A stretch of DNA of 64,000 bases. Origin: Carposina sasakii. Taxonomy: Eukaryota > Arthropoda > Insecta > Lepidoptera > Carposinidae. Under the pieces are notes generated by a model. That model made no database searches and was not told the DNA's origin. It was given only the letters and a program-made list of their open reading frames with translations. Positions 53,063-62,787 of this stretch are shown piece after piece (position 1 is the stretch's first letter; every line of letters starts with the position of its first letter). Location of the stretch: contig CP053165.1 in assembly GCA_014607495.2 (NCBI GenBank), forward strand, positions 2,722,906-2,786,905. The letters are read 5' to 3'. The translations under genes were made by a program, and so were the position numbers.

Positions 53063-53490
53063 GACGGACGTTTGGTGTGGCTGGCAGTGACCCTACCTGC
53101 GACACCATAGGTCCTGGGTCTGAATTCCGGTAGGTGCAAAGATATTTGTTTCCGAGTCATAAATGTCTCTATACTTGATAACTAATGGAGAGCGTGGACT
53201 GTATAAATGAATGAAACGATGGAATGTAGTGGTAAAACGTATTATGTAAGATAATTATAGTCTTACAAAGTATAATATACACAGACCAGTGAACAAATTC
53301 AACTGACTTGAAGGGTCAGTGCCAAAAATACAGTATCAAAATATAATAAAACGGTATCAAAAAGCTCGTACTACCAGCCAATCGCCAACAATACTTATTT
53401 ATGTATTTATATGATGATAAGTACCCACGACACAAACCTTAGAGATCTTAGTGTGGGTTAATGTGTTGTGAAGTTAGTTAATATTTATTT
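53063..53490 (+). mobile_element. SINE S1 split by a 214-bp insert
   Basis: The head and first half (53063-53176) and the second half (53391-53490: 'gataagtacccacgacacaa', 'gtgggttaatgtgttgtgaa') flank an unknown insert at 53177-53390. 'atactt' stands on both edges of the insert (53171-53176 and 53391-53396) and is a possible target duplication. The head has a worn B box, 'gggtctgaattccgg'. Confidence 0.75.
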
Positions 53491-53667
53491 TTTATTTTAT
53501 TTATAAGAGCAGGTCTCTCCCTTGTACGGTATTATTAAGTTGTAAATTTTGACGGGGCCTTGAACTGGCCAATAAGAACCAACCGCAAACAACTATCTAA
53601 CAAATCAACCAAAGCTCATCTAAGCTTGATTTTCGGATACGATTATACTGTAGCGCGTAATCAAAAG

Positions 53668-53830
53668 CATCATGCGGATGCGGGGATTTACTATGTAGAA
53701 TGCACCAGCTGTATCTCTTTCCGTTGATTTTGTAAGAATCGACTAAAGAACTCAGTGGCGGTCACTTAGGTCATGGACTAGCAATTTTTCACTAATCGTG
53801 ACCCCGTGGCCCCGCTTTTCATGGTTTCGT
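53668..53830 (+). mobile_element. Family R copy, diverged
   Basis: 'gcatcatgcggatgcgggga', 'gaatgcaccagctgtatctc' and 'taagaatcgactaaagaact', then 'agcaatttttcactaatcgt'. The last third is replaced. Confidence 0.6.
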
Positions 53831-53943
53831 TTGATCTGAGGTCCATACGCGAATTAGAGGAAATGTCTCTTATCCATTTCTGGCATTAGTGTAGTAATAG
53901 ATGCTTCATCTCTGTAGTGCCGAAGTATACCGTAATGCATAGA

Positions 53944-54035
53944 TAACATACATATCATCACGCCTTTATCCCTTATGGGGTAGGCAGAGCACCAAGGGCC
54001 GATATAACCACATGGTGCCACTTCTGACCAATTTT
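53944..54035 (-). mobile_element. Family Y LINE end, short
   Basis: 'atcatcacgcctttatccct', 'tatggggtaggcagagcacc' and 'cacatggtgccacttctgac'. It is truncated about 90 bp from the tail. Confidence 0.7.
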
Positions 54036-54249
54036 GATACTTGAACAATTTTCACAGTTGTCGAAGCCAAGTGCTGCATCGACATTTTGGAAAGTGCTTA
54101 AAATTGTCTTACACCCGGTTAATTCTTGTGCTATAGAGCTGAGAATAGGAAACATATTAGATTTAACTTTGGATTAGTAAGTTCTTGTGTGCGTTGTCGA
54201 GAAAATATGGGTAAATCATACAAATATCTACGTACAATTATGCCATTCA

Positions 54250-54415
54250 TATTTCTTGTGCTGATGCAAGTCGATTAAGGAACTCAGGAGCGTTCTCTCA
54301 GGCGATGAGTTGACAACTCGTCACTAATCATTCATAGGTATCTGGTCTTGCTATGCTAAACGTGGCTCTGTGATTTTCTTCGTGACCCTGCAATATAGCC
54401 ATGTATTTATGTCAT
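54250..54415 (+). mobile_element. Family R copy, internally deleted
   Basis: 'ttgtgctgatgcaagtcgat' joins the start to 'taaggaactcaggagcgttc' with about 50 bases lost, and continues 'gctatgctaaacgtggctct' and 'atatagccatgtatttatg'. Confidence 0.65.
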
Positions 54416-54545
54416 CATCATCATCATCATTTACAGCCCTGAGAAGTCCACTGTTGGAGATAGACCTCTCCCAACAACCTCCACTCCGACCGGTCGGAAG
54501 CAGCCTGCATCCAACCGACGCCCGCGACCTTGGCCAGGTCATGTA
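54412..54545 (-). mobile_element. RTE-like LINE 3' end, reverse
   Basis: 'tcatcatcatcatcatttac', 'ctgagaagtccactgttgga', 'actccgaccggtcggaagca' and 'acgcccgcgaccttggccag', then 'gtcatgta'. It starts where the family R copy ends, so it may have inserted at the R tail: 'atgtatttatgt' is found on both sides (54401 and 54541). Confidence 0.75.
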
Positions 54546-54880
54546 TTTATGTAATTTATAGATATTGATGGTTTGTAGTACTTTAGGAAAATCTACAACC
54601 AAGCACAAAGCAAATTAATTCGGTTAAGGACCTAATAGTGCAACCCATATGTAGCCTAATCTACTTTATTAAGCCTGTCATAACGTGCATAACTTATTCA
54701 CACGCATGTCTTGCTCACCCACCGAAATTAATCAGCAAAGTCGCCCTAAAACTAGGCGATTTTACTAACTTAGGTTCAAAACATATGATCGTGTGGCGCC
54801 TTATGGTATGAGTTTCGGGCGCTGTGATTTTGAGAAGCTTAGGTACATAGGTATTCGTTTATGGTCAATGACTAATCTAA

Positions 54881-55384
54881 TATATTCACACACTTTAGAA
54901 GACAATAACCTAGTCGCTCACTAAGATCCCTAAGGTATTTTTGTCTTGGTACTAAGCATTGGTATATAAATACATAGATAAATAGAAACCTCCATTACTC
55001 TGAAACAAAATCGATATTGTCATTCGAACCCTGGGGGTCTACTCTGGGAGTCTACTCTGAAATGTCACTTTCGAATCTTTCGGACGACCGAAGCCCGACC
55101 GAATCGAAGCTTTTGATCCTACTACGAAATTGCTTCGGATGTTTATAACTCATTCGGAACCATAGAGAATAATTCACATTGACAAATAGCTTTCTAATTA
55201 TCTAGCCTTATACCTGTCAATTCAAATAGAGTTCGATCGGACCGAATGAAAAAACGGCGCGACTTATCCGATCGATGGAAGATCGTAGTAGGAAACGCCT
55301 CGATATTCGGCCGATACTTCGTTTATCGTCACTTCAGAGTAGACCTCCTGGACCTATGACGTTGCAGGCAGGGTCACTACTCGA
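54881..55384 (-). mobile_element. SINE S1 split by a nested MITE
   Basis: The reverse SINE body (54881-55034: 'cctagtcgctcactaagatc', 'cattggtatataaatacata') stops inside the B-box region and resumes at 55352-55384 ('gacctatgacgttgcaggca', 'gggtcactac'). The A-box side is lost. Confidence 0.8.
55036..55345. mobile_element. MITE with GGTCTACTCTGAA ends
   Basis: The left end 'ggtctactctgggagtctac' then 'tctgaaatgtcac' has its tip duplicated. The right end 'gtcacttcagagtagacc' is the inverted partner. CCTGG stands near both edges (55030-55034 and 55347-55351) as a possible target duplication. The interior is rich in 'cgatcgga/ccgaat' words in opposed orientation. About 310 bp, non-coding. Confidence 0.75.
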
Positions 55385-55389
55385 TATAA

Positions 55390-55894
55390 TAAAAGTATAA
55401 TAGGCAAAGGTGGCTATAATTTTTTAGAACTACATGTGGTTTATGGTTGACACTAAATACAAATATGTTTCATATGTGAGTTACTTCGGTTATGTTATGT
55501 ATTTGTTTAGTATAATTTTTTTAAACACAATTCGGGACGAAACAAAGTGGCAATTATGCTTAGGGCGTGTGACGATCAGTCGCGTCTGATCAAGTTACCA
55601 ATAGTATATTTCTAGCTTAACAGTTAATATGCAACCACCGCTATTTTGAATATAGCAGCATTTTATTTTAATTAAAACTAGAGCACAGCTATTTAATTAG
55701 CCTGATATTTATCGCTTAAAAGTAATTATTGAAATTGTTGTTTTTTTCAATTTAACTTTGATAGAACTCGTATAGGTAGTTATAAAATCAATAATGTACC
55801 TACTTAACTACAGTAATAGAATATAATTAATGTCTACTGGATGACTATTTGTGGTTTTTAAATCTTAAATATAATATAAATCAAAATACACAAA
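55390..55894. other. No recognised feature
   Basis: AT-rich and unassigned. Confidence 0.5.
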
Positions 55895-56100
55895 GGTTGT
55901 TCACAAAAGTGAGGTAATCAGAACTGCAGGATCATGACTAAGGTCCTACAGCTACGTATATCAAAGGGGTTCGGGTGATGAAAAATCACTAGTTGCATCG
56001 GCAGAGAGAGAGCCCGTAAATTCCTTACTTACGACATGTCACACGGAAGAATTACAGCTGATGGATTCTAGTAAAGCCCCTCATCAGCATAGGAAAATGA
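55895..56100 (-). mobile_element. Family R copy, reverse
   Basis: 'ggttgttcacaaaagtgagg', 'gaactgcaggatcatgacta', 'gacatgtcacacggaagaat' and 'gatggattctagtaaagccc'. Nearly full length but diverged. Confidence 0.7.
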
Positions 56101-56104
56101 ATAA

Positions 56105-56370
56105 AATAAATAAATAAACTAAGCCTAGCTCTATTCCTTAGAGATATTAGTGTGATATAATTTGTAATTTAACGGCAACTCGACAGAACTTTGGCACAAG
56201 CTCTAAAGTTTAGCCTGATTTAGGACATTAGTACCGCGCATTATGGAGGAACATCTAGGCTGTGGAATAGTTAAACTTATGTTCGTTATTGCCAGTACGA
56301 GAACTTTAAAAAAATCTGATCTCAAAATACGTGACGACATTAACTTTCAATTTTAAATTTTAAACTAATC
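56105..56370. other. No recognised feature
   Basis: Unassigned. No coding frame. Confidence 0.5.
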
Positions 56371-56490
56371 CGAAGAGCGTGCATGAACAATGTCATGAAA
56401 GTAGATGAAGCGAAAGAGGTGTGACGTAGAGATCCGTGATCTCTGCCTACCCTTCCGAGAGAGAGGCGTGATTTTATATGTATGTATGTT
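56371..56490 (+). pseudogene. LINE C-terminal scrap and ATGTATGT tail
   Basis: Encodes [17 protein letters not shown], then runs into the tail 'tctctgcctacccttccgag', 'gaggcgtgattttatatgta' and 'tgtatgt'. It matches the last part of the frame at 31361-31723, with a deletion removing CQDRSKW. 5'-truncated, dead. Confidence 0.8.
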
Positions 56491-56530
56491 TATTATGTTC
56501 ATGAAATACAAACAGTATTAGTTTAGTATA

Positions 56531-57080
56531 CAGGGTGTAACTAAAGGGGTATGTTAAGCGAATTGCTATGAAAATGGCCCACTATAGAGAACCTTTTCAC
56601 AAAATTTAGGATTAGAAATCACATGTTTATTTTTACAGATAGTATGGACAATTTCCATTTGATGTTATTTTATCCTTTAGTGTGTATGCTATTTATCTAT
56701 GCTTATCTATGTTTATGTGTTTTATTTATATATTTATGTTTATGTAGTCTATTTAGGTATTTATGTTTATTTTAGGTATATCTTTTCTTTTCTTTTAAAT
56801 TATTTAGTTTATTGGTCTGTTTGGTGTACCTACTTCTTATGTTTATTTCTCTTTTACCATTGGTTTGCTGGAAGAAATCTCTTTTAGAGATAAGTTTGTG
56901 TCATAAACTTTATTTGTGAAAACATCAATAAAGCATAATAATAATTTCTAAACAACACAGGAATGTTCATGCAATCTTCAAAAATGAACATGTGATTTTC
57001 AGTCTCAGATTTTGTGAATAGGTTCTTTACAGTGCTATTTTGATAGAATATCGCTTACATACCCCTTTTGTTACACGTTG
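56531..57080. mobile_element. CAGGGTGTAAC MITE carrying a nested LINE tail
   Basis: The arms are about 105 bp: 'cagggtgtaactaaaggggt', 'ttcacaaaatttaggattag' and 'aatcacatg' on the left; 'catgtgattttcagtctcag', 'tttgtgaataggttc' and 'accccttttgttacacgttg' on the right, with TA at the outer edges (56529-56530 and 57081-57082). The middle (about 56672-56948) is a foreign LINE tail. Confidence 0.8.
56672..56948 (+). mobile_element. Family Z LINE tail inside MITE
   Basis: T-rich 'ttatgtttatgtagtctatt', 'ttggtttgctggaagaaatc', 'tcttttagagataagtttgt' and 'aataaagcataataataat'. It is the same as 58130-58376. The 62-codon frame 56699-56887 comes from the T-rich repeat and is not a gene. Confidence 0.75.
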
Positions 57081-57084
57081 TATA

Positions 57085-57289
57085 CACAAGGTTGTGTTCA
57101 CAAAATAAGTTCAATCAGTTAGTAGGTACCTACATTTTATCTAGTACCTAAGTTGTTTTTATAATTATGTTTATTATTGATAAGCTTGTTAGGTTTTGTG
57201 GAACTCTGATCTTAGAATTTCTCATAATGCTATAGTGTATCTAATGTGTCTAGCTATAGTTATTAATAGCTGCTGGTCTTCCTGAAATC
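57085..57289. other. No recognised feature
   Basis: Unassigned AT-rich DNA. Confidence 0.5.
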
Positions 57290-57516
57290 TATATCTATCT
57301 ATACATATAATAGAAATTGTAACGGATCGATGTTTGTGCACGTTAATCTCAGAAACGGCTGGACCGATTTCGATGCAGTTTTCAGAAATATATTGTGACA
57401 GGTCCCACTTAACATATAGGCTACTTTTTATACTGGGGAAATGTTTTTATCCCGGATAATTTTGACATTTTGTTTTTTCTGCAGTCCACGCGGACGGAGA
57501 CGCGGGCGTCCACTAC
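57290..57516 (+). mobile_element. Family G element, cancelled-head subfamily
   Basis: 'atacatataatagaaattgt', 'gcacgttaatctcagaaacg', 'gctggaccgatttcgatgca', 'aaaaagtagcc'-like (in opposite sense 'ggctactttttatactgggg') and the end 'ggagacgcgggcgtccacta'. Confidence 0.75.
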
Positions 57517-57534
57517 TTGTAAAAAAAAATACAA

Positions 57535-57740
57535 TGTGATAGCCAGAATTGCAGGATTACGAAAGAGATCCTGCAACGACGTTTAAAATAGCGTGGTCAG
57601 ATGTAAAGGCGATGAGCTGAACTTGTCAGTGATCATTTACATCTGTCTCCGATATGCAAACACGGCTGTGGGGTCTCCTTAACGTTTCTGCAGTTGTGGC
57701 TACCCCATTTCGGGTACACAACCACACACTATAGGTATTT
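57535..57740. mobile_element. Two family R fragments head to head
   Basis: 57535-57620 runs in reverse ('gccagaattgcaggattacg', 'gcgtggtcagatgtaaa') and 57612-57740 runs forward ('ggcgatgagctgaacttgtc', 'tctgcagttgtggctacccc', 'gggtacacaaccacacacta'). The forward piece keeps 3' sequence, and so does the reverse one, so their 3' ends point outwards. Confidence 0.7.
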
Positions 57741-57744
57741 AGGT

Positions 57745-58129
57745 ATATGTATGTAAGATATCGAAAAATAACAAATCTGCTTATAAATAAGGGCCTCAAA
57801 TAGTCCTATTAAAAAAATCAGCGTACCTACAAATTACAGGCAATCAATGAATTTAAGCGGAGTGCATACAGTATTGAAATTCAGCAGCTATCCGCTAATG
57901 AACCCATTGTTGCTGAGCTTTAGGGTTCCTTGGTGAAATTATTAACTTAATTACTAGATGAAATACTTTTAGCTTGCGGGAACAGTAATGTGCTACGAGT
58001 AATAACTCAACTCAACATTAGAACGGATGAAAGGATTATCCAATAAACATTTTATAATACCAAAAATAAGAAGTCATAAGTTTTTCTTTAAGATCGACAT
58101 AATAAACTGATATTGACACAATTTCTATA
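57745..58129. other. No recognised feature
   Basis: Unassigned AT-rich DNA. Confidence 0.5.
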
Positions 58130-58376
58130 TGTAAGTCTATTTAGATATTTTTGTTTATTTTAGGTTTATGTCTTGTCTTTTATTTAATTATTTAGTTTAT
58201 TGGTCTGTTTGTGTGCACACATACCTACCTCTTATGTTAATTTCTCTTTCACGGTTGGTTTGCTGGAAGAAATCTCTTTTAGAGATAAGCACGCCTTTGT
58301 ACATTTTCTTTGTCGTAAACTTTATTTGTGAAAACTTTACTGTGTACAATAAAGCATAATAATAATAATAATAAGC
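58130..58376 (+). mobile_element. Family Z LINE tail with (TAA)n end
   Basis: 'gtctatttagatatttttgt', 'tggtttgctggaagaaatct', 'gagataagcacgcctttgta' and 'tgtgtacaataaagcataat', followed by AATAATAATAATAA (58359-58374). The repeat tail is the site of the next insertion. Overlapping short frames are not genes. Confidence 0.75.
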
Positions 58377-59043
58377 CCGCAGGGCAGCTTGTGGCGAGCT
58401 GTTGGGAGGTAGCGTTCCCACGGACCTGAAGTGCTCCCGGGGGAAGACCCTGTTCCTCATCTCCAGCGCCGGAGTGAAGTCTGACGAGGAACAGTTCCCC
58501 CACCTCTGCCTTGCCTTTGCCGGCCGGGCAGAGTGGAGTCGCGAGAGCTATGACAGCTCGAGGGTGGACGTGCTCGTCAGTAAGTGGCGAGTTGGCTTCG
58601 GTTTAAAGTCCAGGGGCACCCCTCCACCCTAGCCGCTCACCAAATGTTGCCCCCTTTGTCGCTCCGTGCGTGCGGCCGTTTCAGGGGGCCCATGAAATGA
58701 GTTGGCGAGTCACCGCCTGCCACCTAACAATTATGAGACTTGGTTGTAATGGCAGGTGTCCGTTAGTCTCCTTCAATAGCCCGATTTTCCAACCCCACCC
58801 AAAATTCAGCCCCATAGCCCATGACCTTGTTTCCTATCGCATGACAGAGCTCTGCACTCCAATAGTCTTGCACATGGCGGAGACCATCGCCGGGTGTATC
58901 ATATTGTGCGTTCGGCGATGGTATCCGTCATGTGTATCCAACACCATATTAAAGTTCTCTTAAAAGGGTCTTGGCCACGGCCCGATGCACGCCTCTCAAA
59001 GGACCGGGACTCTGTAGTCCCGAGAATTTCAAAAGAGATACAA
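58375..59043 (+). pseudogene. GC-rich LINE 3' end, truncated ORF and UTR
   Basis: An open frame runs from 58375 to the stop TAG at 58630-58632 without an internal stop. It reads ARRAACGELLGGSVPTDLKC, SRGKTLFLISSAGVKSDEEQ, then FPHLCLAFAGRAEWSRESYD and ends WRVGFGLKSRGTPPP. A 410-bp untranslated part follows with 'gagttggcgagtcaccgcct' and 'gggactctgtagtcccgaga', closing in AATAATAATAATAAA. The GC content contrasts with the surroundings. It sits between two TAA runs, which suits a LINE that targets or tails with TAA. The 5' part is absent. I do not recognise the protein family, and R4/Dong-type is a guess. Confidence 0.65.
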
Positions 59044-59044
59044 A

Positions 59045-59370
59045 TAATAATAATAAATATTGCCTGTAGTGTACTCGTAAGTGGGTTCGACTAATATTTT
59101 AGGACCCAACTCAACCTGCCCTTGGTGCACCCTGCTATGTAGCGGTTCCGACGCTAATACGAGTTGCTTATAATAATACGTACTCGTATTTAGAATGACA
59201 CGGATACATTTCCCATTGGATTCGTTACCGGTCGCTAGATGGTTGCGTTTGTGCAAGAAAAACCTTGCAGACTTGCGGACTTAATAGGCAGGTGTAAAGT
59301 GGGTGTGTAATATTCCCACTTCCGCCCAACTTCTTTGGGGGATAATGGGCGTGACTATACTCGTATGTAT
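59045..59370 (+). mobile_element. Possible LINE/SINE 3' end with GTATGTATG tail
   Basis: 'ggacccaactcaacctgccc', 'ccacttccgcccaacttctt' and 'gggggataatgggcgtgact', then 'tatgtatgtaaa'. The ending 'ggcgtgac...tatgtatgta' follows the plan of families Y and the 31361 LINE, but no second copy exists here. Confidence 0.4.
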
Positions 59371-59774
59371 GTAAATATGGCCTTTTTTTGTGTATTATTC
59401 TAAAACTAGAGGCAGTGCACATACAATATTTTAAATAGAATAATAAATAAGTCTACATAAAAAAAAAGCAAAAAAGTATGTCGACCAATTTTTTTATAAC
59501 ACTTCGTTTAACATTTCCATTTTTATACCTTGTACAAAGCTAGTACGATGTTAAGATAGTGTCCTACTTTATCGAAAAAGTTTATTCAGAGCATGTTGTT
59601 GTGGAACACATAATTTATATATTTTTTATTCACTTGAATATAATAATATTGTAGGGAGTAAAATGGTTTGGAAAAGTTTGTTATTGTACACTTGTATGTA
59701 ACTTTGTAAAAGTTTATCGTGATCATTCGTTATTGTGTATGATTGATTTACATTGTTATCATACCTTATACTGT
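59371..59774. other. No recognised feature
   Basis: AT-rich and unassigned. Confidence 0.5.
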
Positions 59775-59950
59775 ACTAGCGGCCGCCCAAGGCTTCGCCC
59801 GCGTGAGAGTGCATTACTCCCGTGCGAGGCCGGGGCGGGTCCCTAGTTATACATTATAAACCTTCATCGTGAATCACTTTATCTATTAAAAAAATTGCAT
59901 CAAAATCCGTTCCCTAGTTTGAAAGATCTAAACATACGTAGATAGAATAT
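59775..59950 (-). mobile_element. RTE-like tail with CTAGCGGCCGCCC end
   Basis: In reverse: 'actagcggccgcccaaggct', 'tcgcccgcgtgagagtgcat', 'cgtgaatcactttatctatt', 'catcaaaatccgttccctag' and 'taaacatacgtagatagaat'. This order is typical of lepidopteran LINE ends. One copy only here. Confidence 0.55.
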
Positions 59951-60039
59951 GTAGTGAAGCTAAATAAAAATTTTTTGTTTATGTTTCATATATTTGGAAT
60001 TTTAGAATATATGCGCTATATATACTATACATATATAGA

Positions 60040-60205
60040 TCCTGTTTTCGAAAACTGGTAGGCACAAATATTGATATATCAATATACTACCAATATTTGT
60101 TTCCGAGTCATGAAAGTTTCTGTATCTATGTGTTTGTATATCGTTGATTCGTATCCACCATACAGGACGTTAAGGGATCTTACAATAATACTCGGTGTAT
60201 TGCAA
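60040..60205 (+). mobile_element. SINE S1, decayed
   Basis: 'tggtaggcacaaatattgat', 'tttgtttccgagtcatgaaa' and 'gttaagggatcttacaataa' follow the S1 order. The A-box half is missing. Confidence 0.55.
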
Positions 60206-60209
60206 AGTA

Positions 60210-60770
60210 TGTACACATTTATTTGTGTTTACTATTAAGTATTCAATATATATGTATAAAATAAAATACATGTTGGACCAGCTCATCCCCAATATTGGAT
60301 TTTCGACGAAAGCGCTGAACCCAAAACATAATAACATTATGTGATGTAATAAATTGAATTTTAGTGAAATAGAACGCGGTTTGCGTGGTAAAAACCCCTA
60401 TACTCGAACGTTTTCCCTTACCTATACTGTGTGTAACCTATAATGTCAATCTCTTCTCATTCTGAATCTAATCGACATTTCCTCCAATAGGAAGCCAGTA
60501 TTTTGCGCGTTCTTCAGATAACGTGATCAAGTCGATCCGCTATTGGAGGGTATAGATACGAGTAGTACGATTATGTTGTAAATTATAGCGTGATATAATA
60601 TGACTGAAATCATTTAGAAAAAAATGTGCAAAGAGAAGAAAAATCGAAGGGAGATGGAGTCATTGACCATGAAATCTATATGCACATGCCTTCCATACCA
60701 CAACATATTAGTAGTCCTTGGTTTCCTAGTCTTCCGCAAGCCGCGTTAGTTTTTCAAAAAATATAAAGAA
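60210..60770. other. No recognised gene
   Basis: Unassigned. No repeats shared with the rest of the window. Confidence 0.5.
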
Positions 60771-60998
60771 TAAATATTCACACACTACACAACACATTAA
60801 CCTAGTCCCACACTAAGATTCCTAAGGTCTTGTGTCGTGGGTACTAAGCAACGGTATATAAATACATAGATAAGTATAGAAACATCCATGACTCGGAAAC
60901 AAACATCGATATTCATCATATCAATGTTTGCACCTACCGGGATTCGAACCCTATGGCGTCGCAGGCAGGGTCACTACCTACTAGACCAATCGGCCGTC
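60771..60998 (-). mobile_element. SINE S1, near full length, reverse
   Basis: Close to 37441-37682: 'cctagtcccacactaagatt', 'gggtactaagcaacggtata', 'tttgcacctaccgggattcg', 'gcaggcagggtcactaccta' and 'ctagaccaatcggccgtc'. About 12 bases near the B box ('aaccctatgg') are lost. Confidence 0.85.
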
Positions 60999-60999
60999 T

Positions 61000-61274
61000 T
61001 ATACTTATATATAACGCTTACCCAATAAATAAAGCATAACTAAAGAGCTAGTTTATTTAATTATTAATAGCAAATAGTACAGTATACTTAAATTATATGT
61101 ACACGGGTACAATCGTGTGTAACAGTTTTCCTGTACTTTTTGCTTTCTATTTAGAAGTCACAAAGTTGTGCTTAATGTAACGTAAAATGCATATTAGAAT
61201 AAATACTTCTTTAACAGGAAAATGTTGTATGTTACAACGTTCTGTTTCAGAAAATTTCAAGATATCACTATGTT
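61000..61274. other. No recognised feature
   Basis: AT-rich and unassigned. The 120-codon minus frame (61147-61509) lies half over this stretch and half over the CpG-rich foldback element that follows. Its arginine-rich middle comes from that element. Confidence 0.5.
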
Positions 61275-61475
61275 CAGACCGGATGCGTGTGCGTGCACAT
61301 AAGCGTAGACGTGCACGTACCGCTGAGTTGTAAAGTATGGAACTGTATAGGCACGGGCAGACCGGATGTGTATGCGTAGACGTAAGCATAGACGTCAAGC
61401 AGTGACAGTTCCATACATTAAACTCAGAGGTACGTGTACGTCTACGCTTACGTGCACGCATACGCATCCGGTGTG
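61275..61475. mobile_element. CpG-rich foldback element, ACGT words
   Basis: The left arm 61275-61345 ('cagaccggatgcgtgtgcgt', 'aagcgtagacgtgcacgtac', 'agtatggaactgt') and right arm 61405-61475 ('acagttccatac', 'gtacgtgtacgtctacgctt', 'cgcatccggtgtg') pair imperfectly. A third copy of the arm tip ('cagaccggatgtgtatgcgt') sits inside at 61358. A MITE with a duplicated tip is likely. Confidence 0.75.
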
Positions 61476-61763
61476 CTCGAGGCTTATTATGCTTGTATGA
61501 TATAGTCAAAGTTTACCTTACGTTATGAAATTAAGAAGCGCCACAATCACGCAGAGGAATGTAGGTACATGACCACACACAAATTCAAACACACATTAAA
61601 AGTATATACTGTTGAATTCAGAAACCTCCTCTTTTTTCAGCCAGTTAAAAACAGCCCGGAACCTTTAGTACTATTTCATCGGTTTGCTATTGAGGTATGT
61701 CTTTACTCCAGGTTTATTAATTTTAAGTTCTATTATACAAAAAATTCTATCCTATCCTACTTT

Positions 61764-62317
61764 TTACCCGACTGCGCGACGCAAAGGAGTGGTATTGTGT
61801 TTAACACATATGTATGTATGTATGTATGTCTGTTCCTTTGTGACCTCCTGTAGCCTAAACGGCTTGATGGATTTTGATGTATGAGGTATCGTTAGATTTG
61901 TCTTGATTACGGGAGTGTCATAGGATACATTTTATCATAAAAGTCCCACGGGATAAAGACATAATAATATTTTTTCTAAATTTCCCTTTAAACAACAAAA
62001 ATATGTATGCGGTATCATTAGATTCATTTCAATCACGGGAGTAATTAATATAGGATACGTTTTTTCTCAAAATTCCCACGGGAACATGTTAATTCTGCGT
62101 CAACGCAAAGCAACTCATGCGTTAGCAAGCAAAAAGATAGGGCGTGGCCTGGCATGCGGCGCGCGGCGCGGTGCGGAGGGGGATATGCTCGAGTATACAG
62201 CCCGAATGCGGGCACACGCATAAGGGCACACGTCGTTGACGGTCGTCTCTAAATAGCGATTTTTTCGATACTTCGTCGTCTGACGCGAAACTTATAAAGT
62301 ATAAATAACTCGTTCTT
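61764..62317 (+). mobile_element. Family X unit with internal duplication
   Basis: Starts 'tttttacccgactgcgcgac', has a GTAT repeat (61810-61829), and then a segment 'ttagatttgtcttgattacg ... agtcccacggga' (61880-61960) that recurs as 'ttagattcatttcaatcacg ... attcccacggga' (about 62006-62085). A GC-rich patch 'ggcgcgcggcgcggtgcgga' lies at about 62158. Non-coding. Confidence 0.6.
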
Positions 62318-62787
62318 TTTTACCCGACTGCGCGCCGCAAAGGAGTGGTATTGTCTTTAACAGCCTATGTATGTATGTATGTTTGTATGTTCCTTTGAAG
62401 CACTACACGAACCAAACGCCTCGGCCGATTTTTATGACTCATACGTCAATCGATTCCTCTTAGTCCGGCGAGTGTCACTGAAGACATGACGTTAGTGAAA
62501 ATGCAATATGGCGACTACTGGACGCCATTTTGTAAAAATTAAAAAAATTAAAGTCGACAAACTATATCGACTGGGGTATCGTTGAATAGGTATTTAAAAA
62601 TAATTTATAGGTTTCTCTCAACATTTTTCGATTCGACTAACCATTTAGGATCTATATCGATTGAAAACCATTCTCGTATATAAGTTTTTAGACAGCAGCA
62701 TGACGAAACCTTTTTGCTGCCGAGCATGTCGAGCGTGTTTCTTGAAGGATGCCTATTAGTAGCTATATTAACTAAAAAGTATAAAAT
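62318..62787 (+). mobile_element. Second family X unit
   Basis: Starts again 'tttttacccgactgcgcgcc' with a GTAT repeat (62368-62392), then 'acgcctcggccgatttttat' and other sequence not in the first unit, and ends at 'aaaaacccgactgcgtaaaa' (62815-62834), which is the inverse of the start motif and lies inside the palindrome. A 64-codon minus frame (62605-62799) has no known motif. Confidence 0.55.

Noticed and set aside
61147..61509. 120-codon minus frame with an arginine-rich region
   Set aside because: The arginine codons come from the CpG-rich foldback element at 61275-61475.
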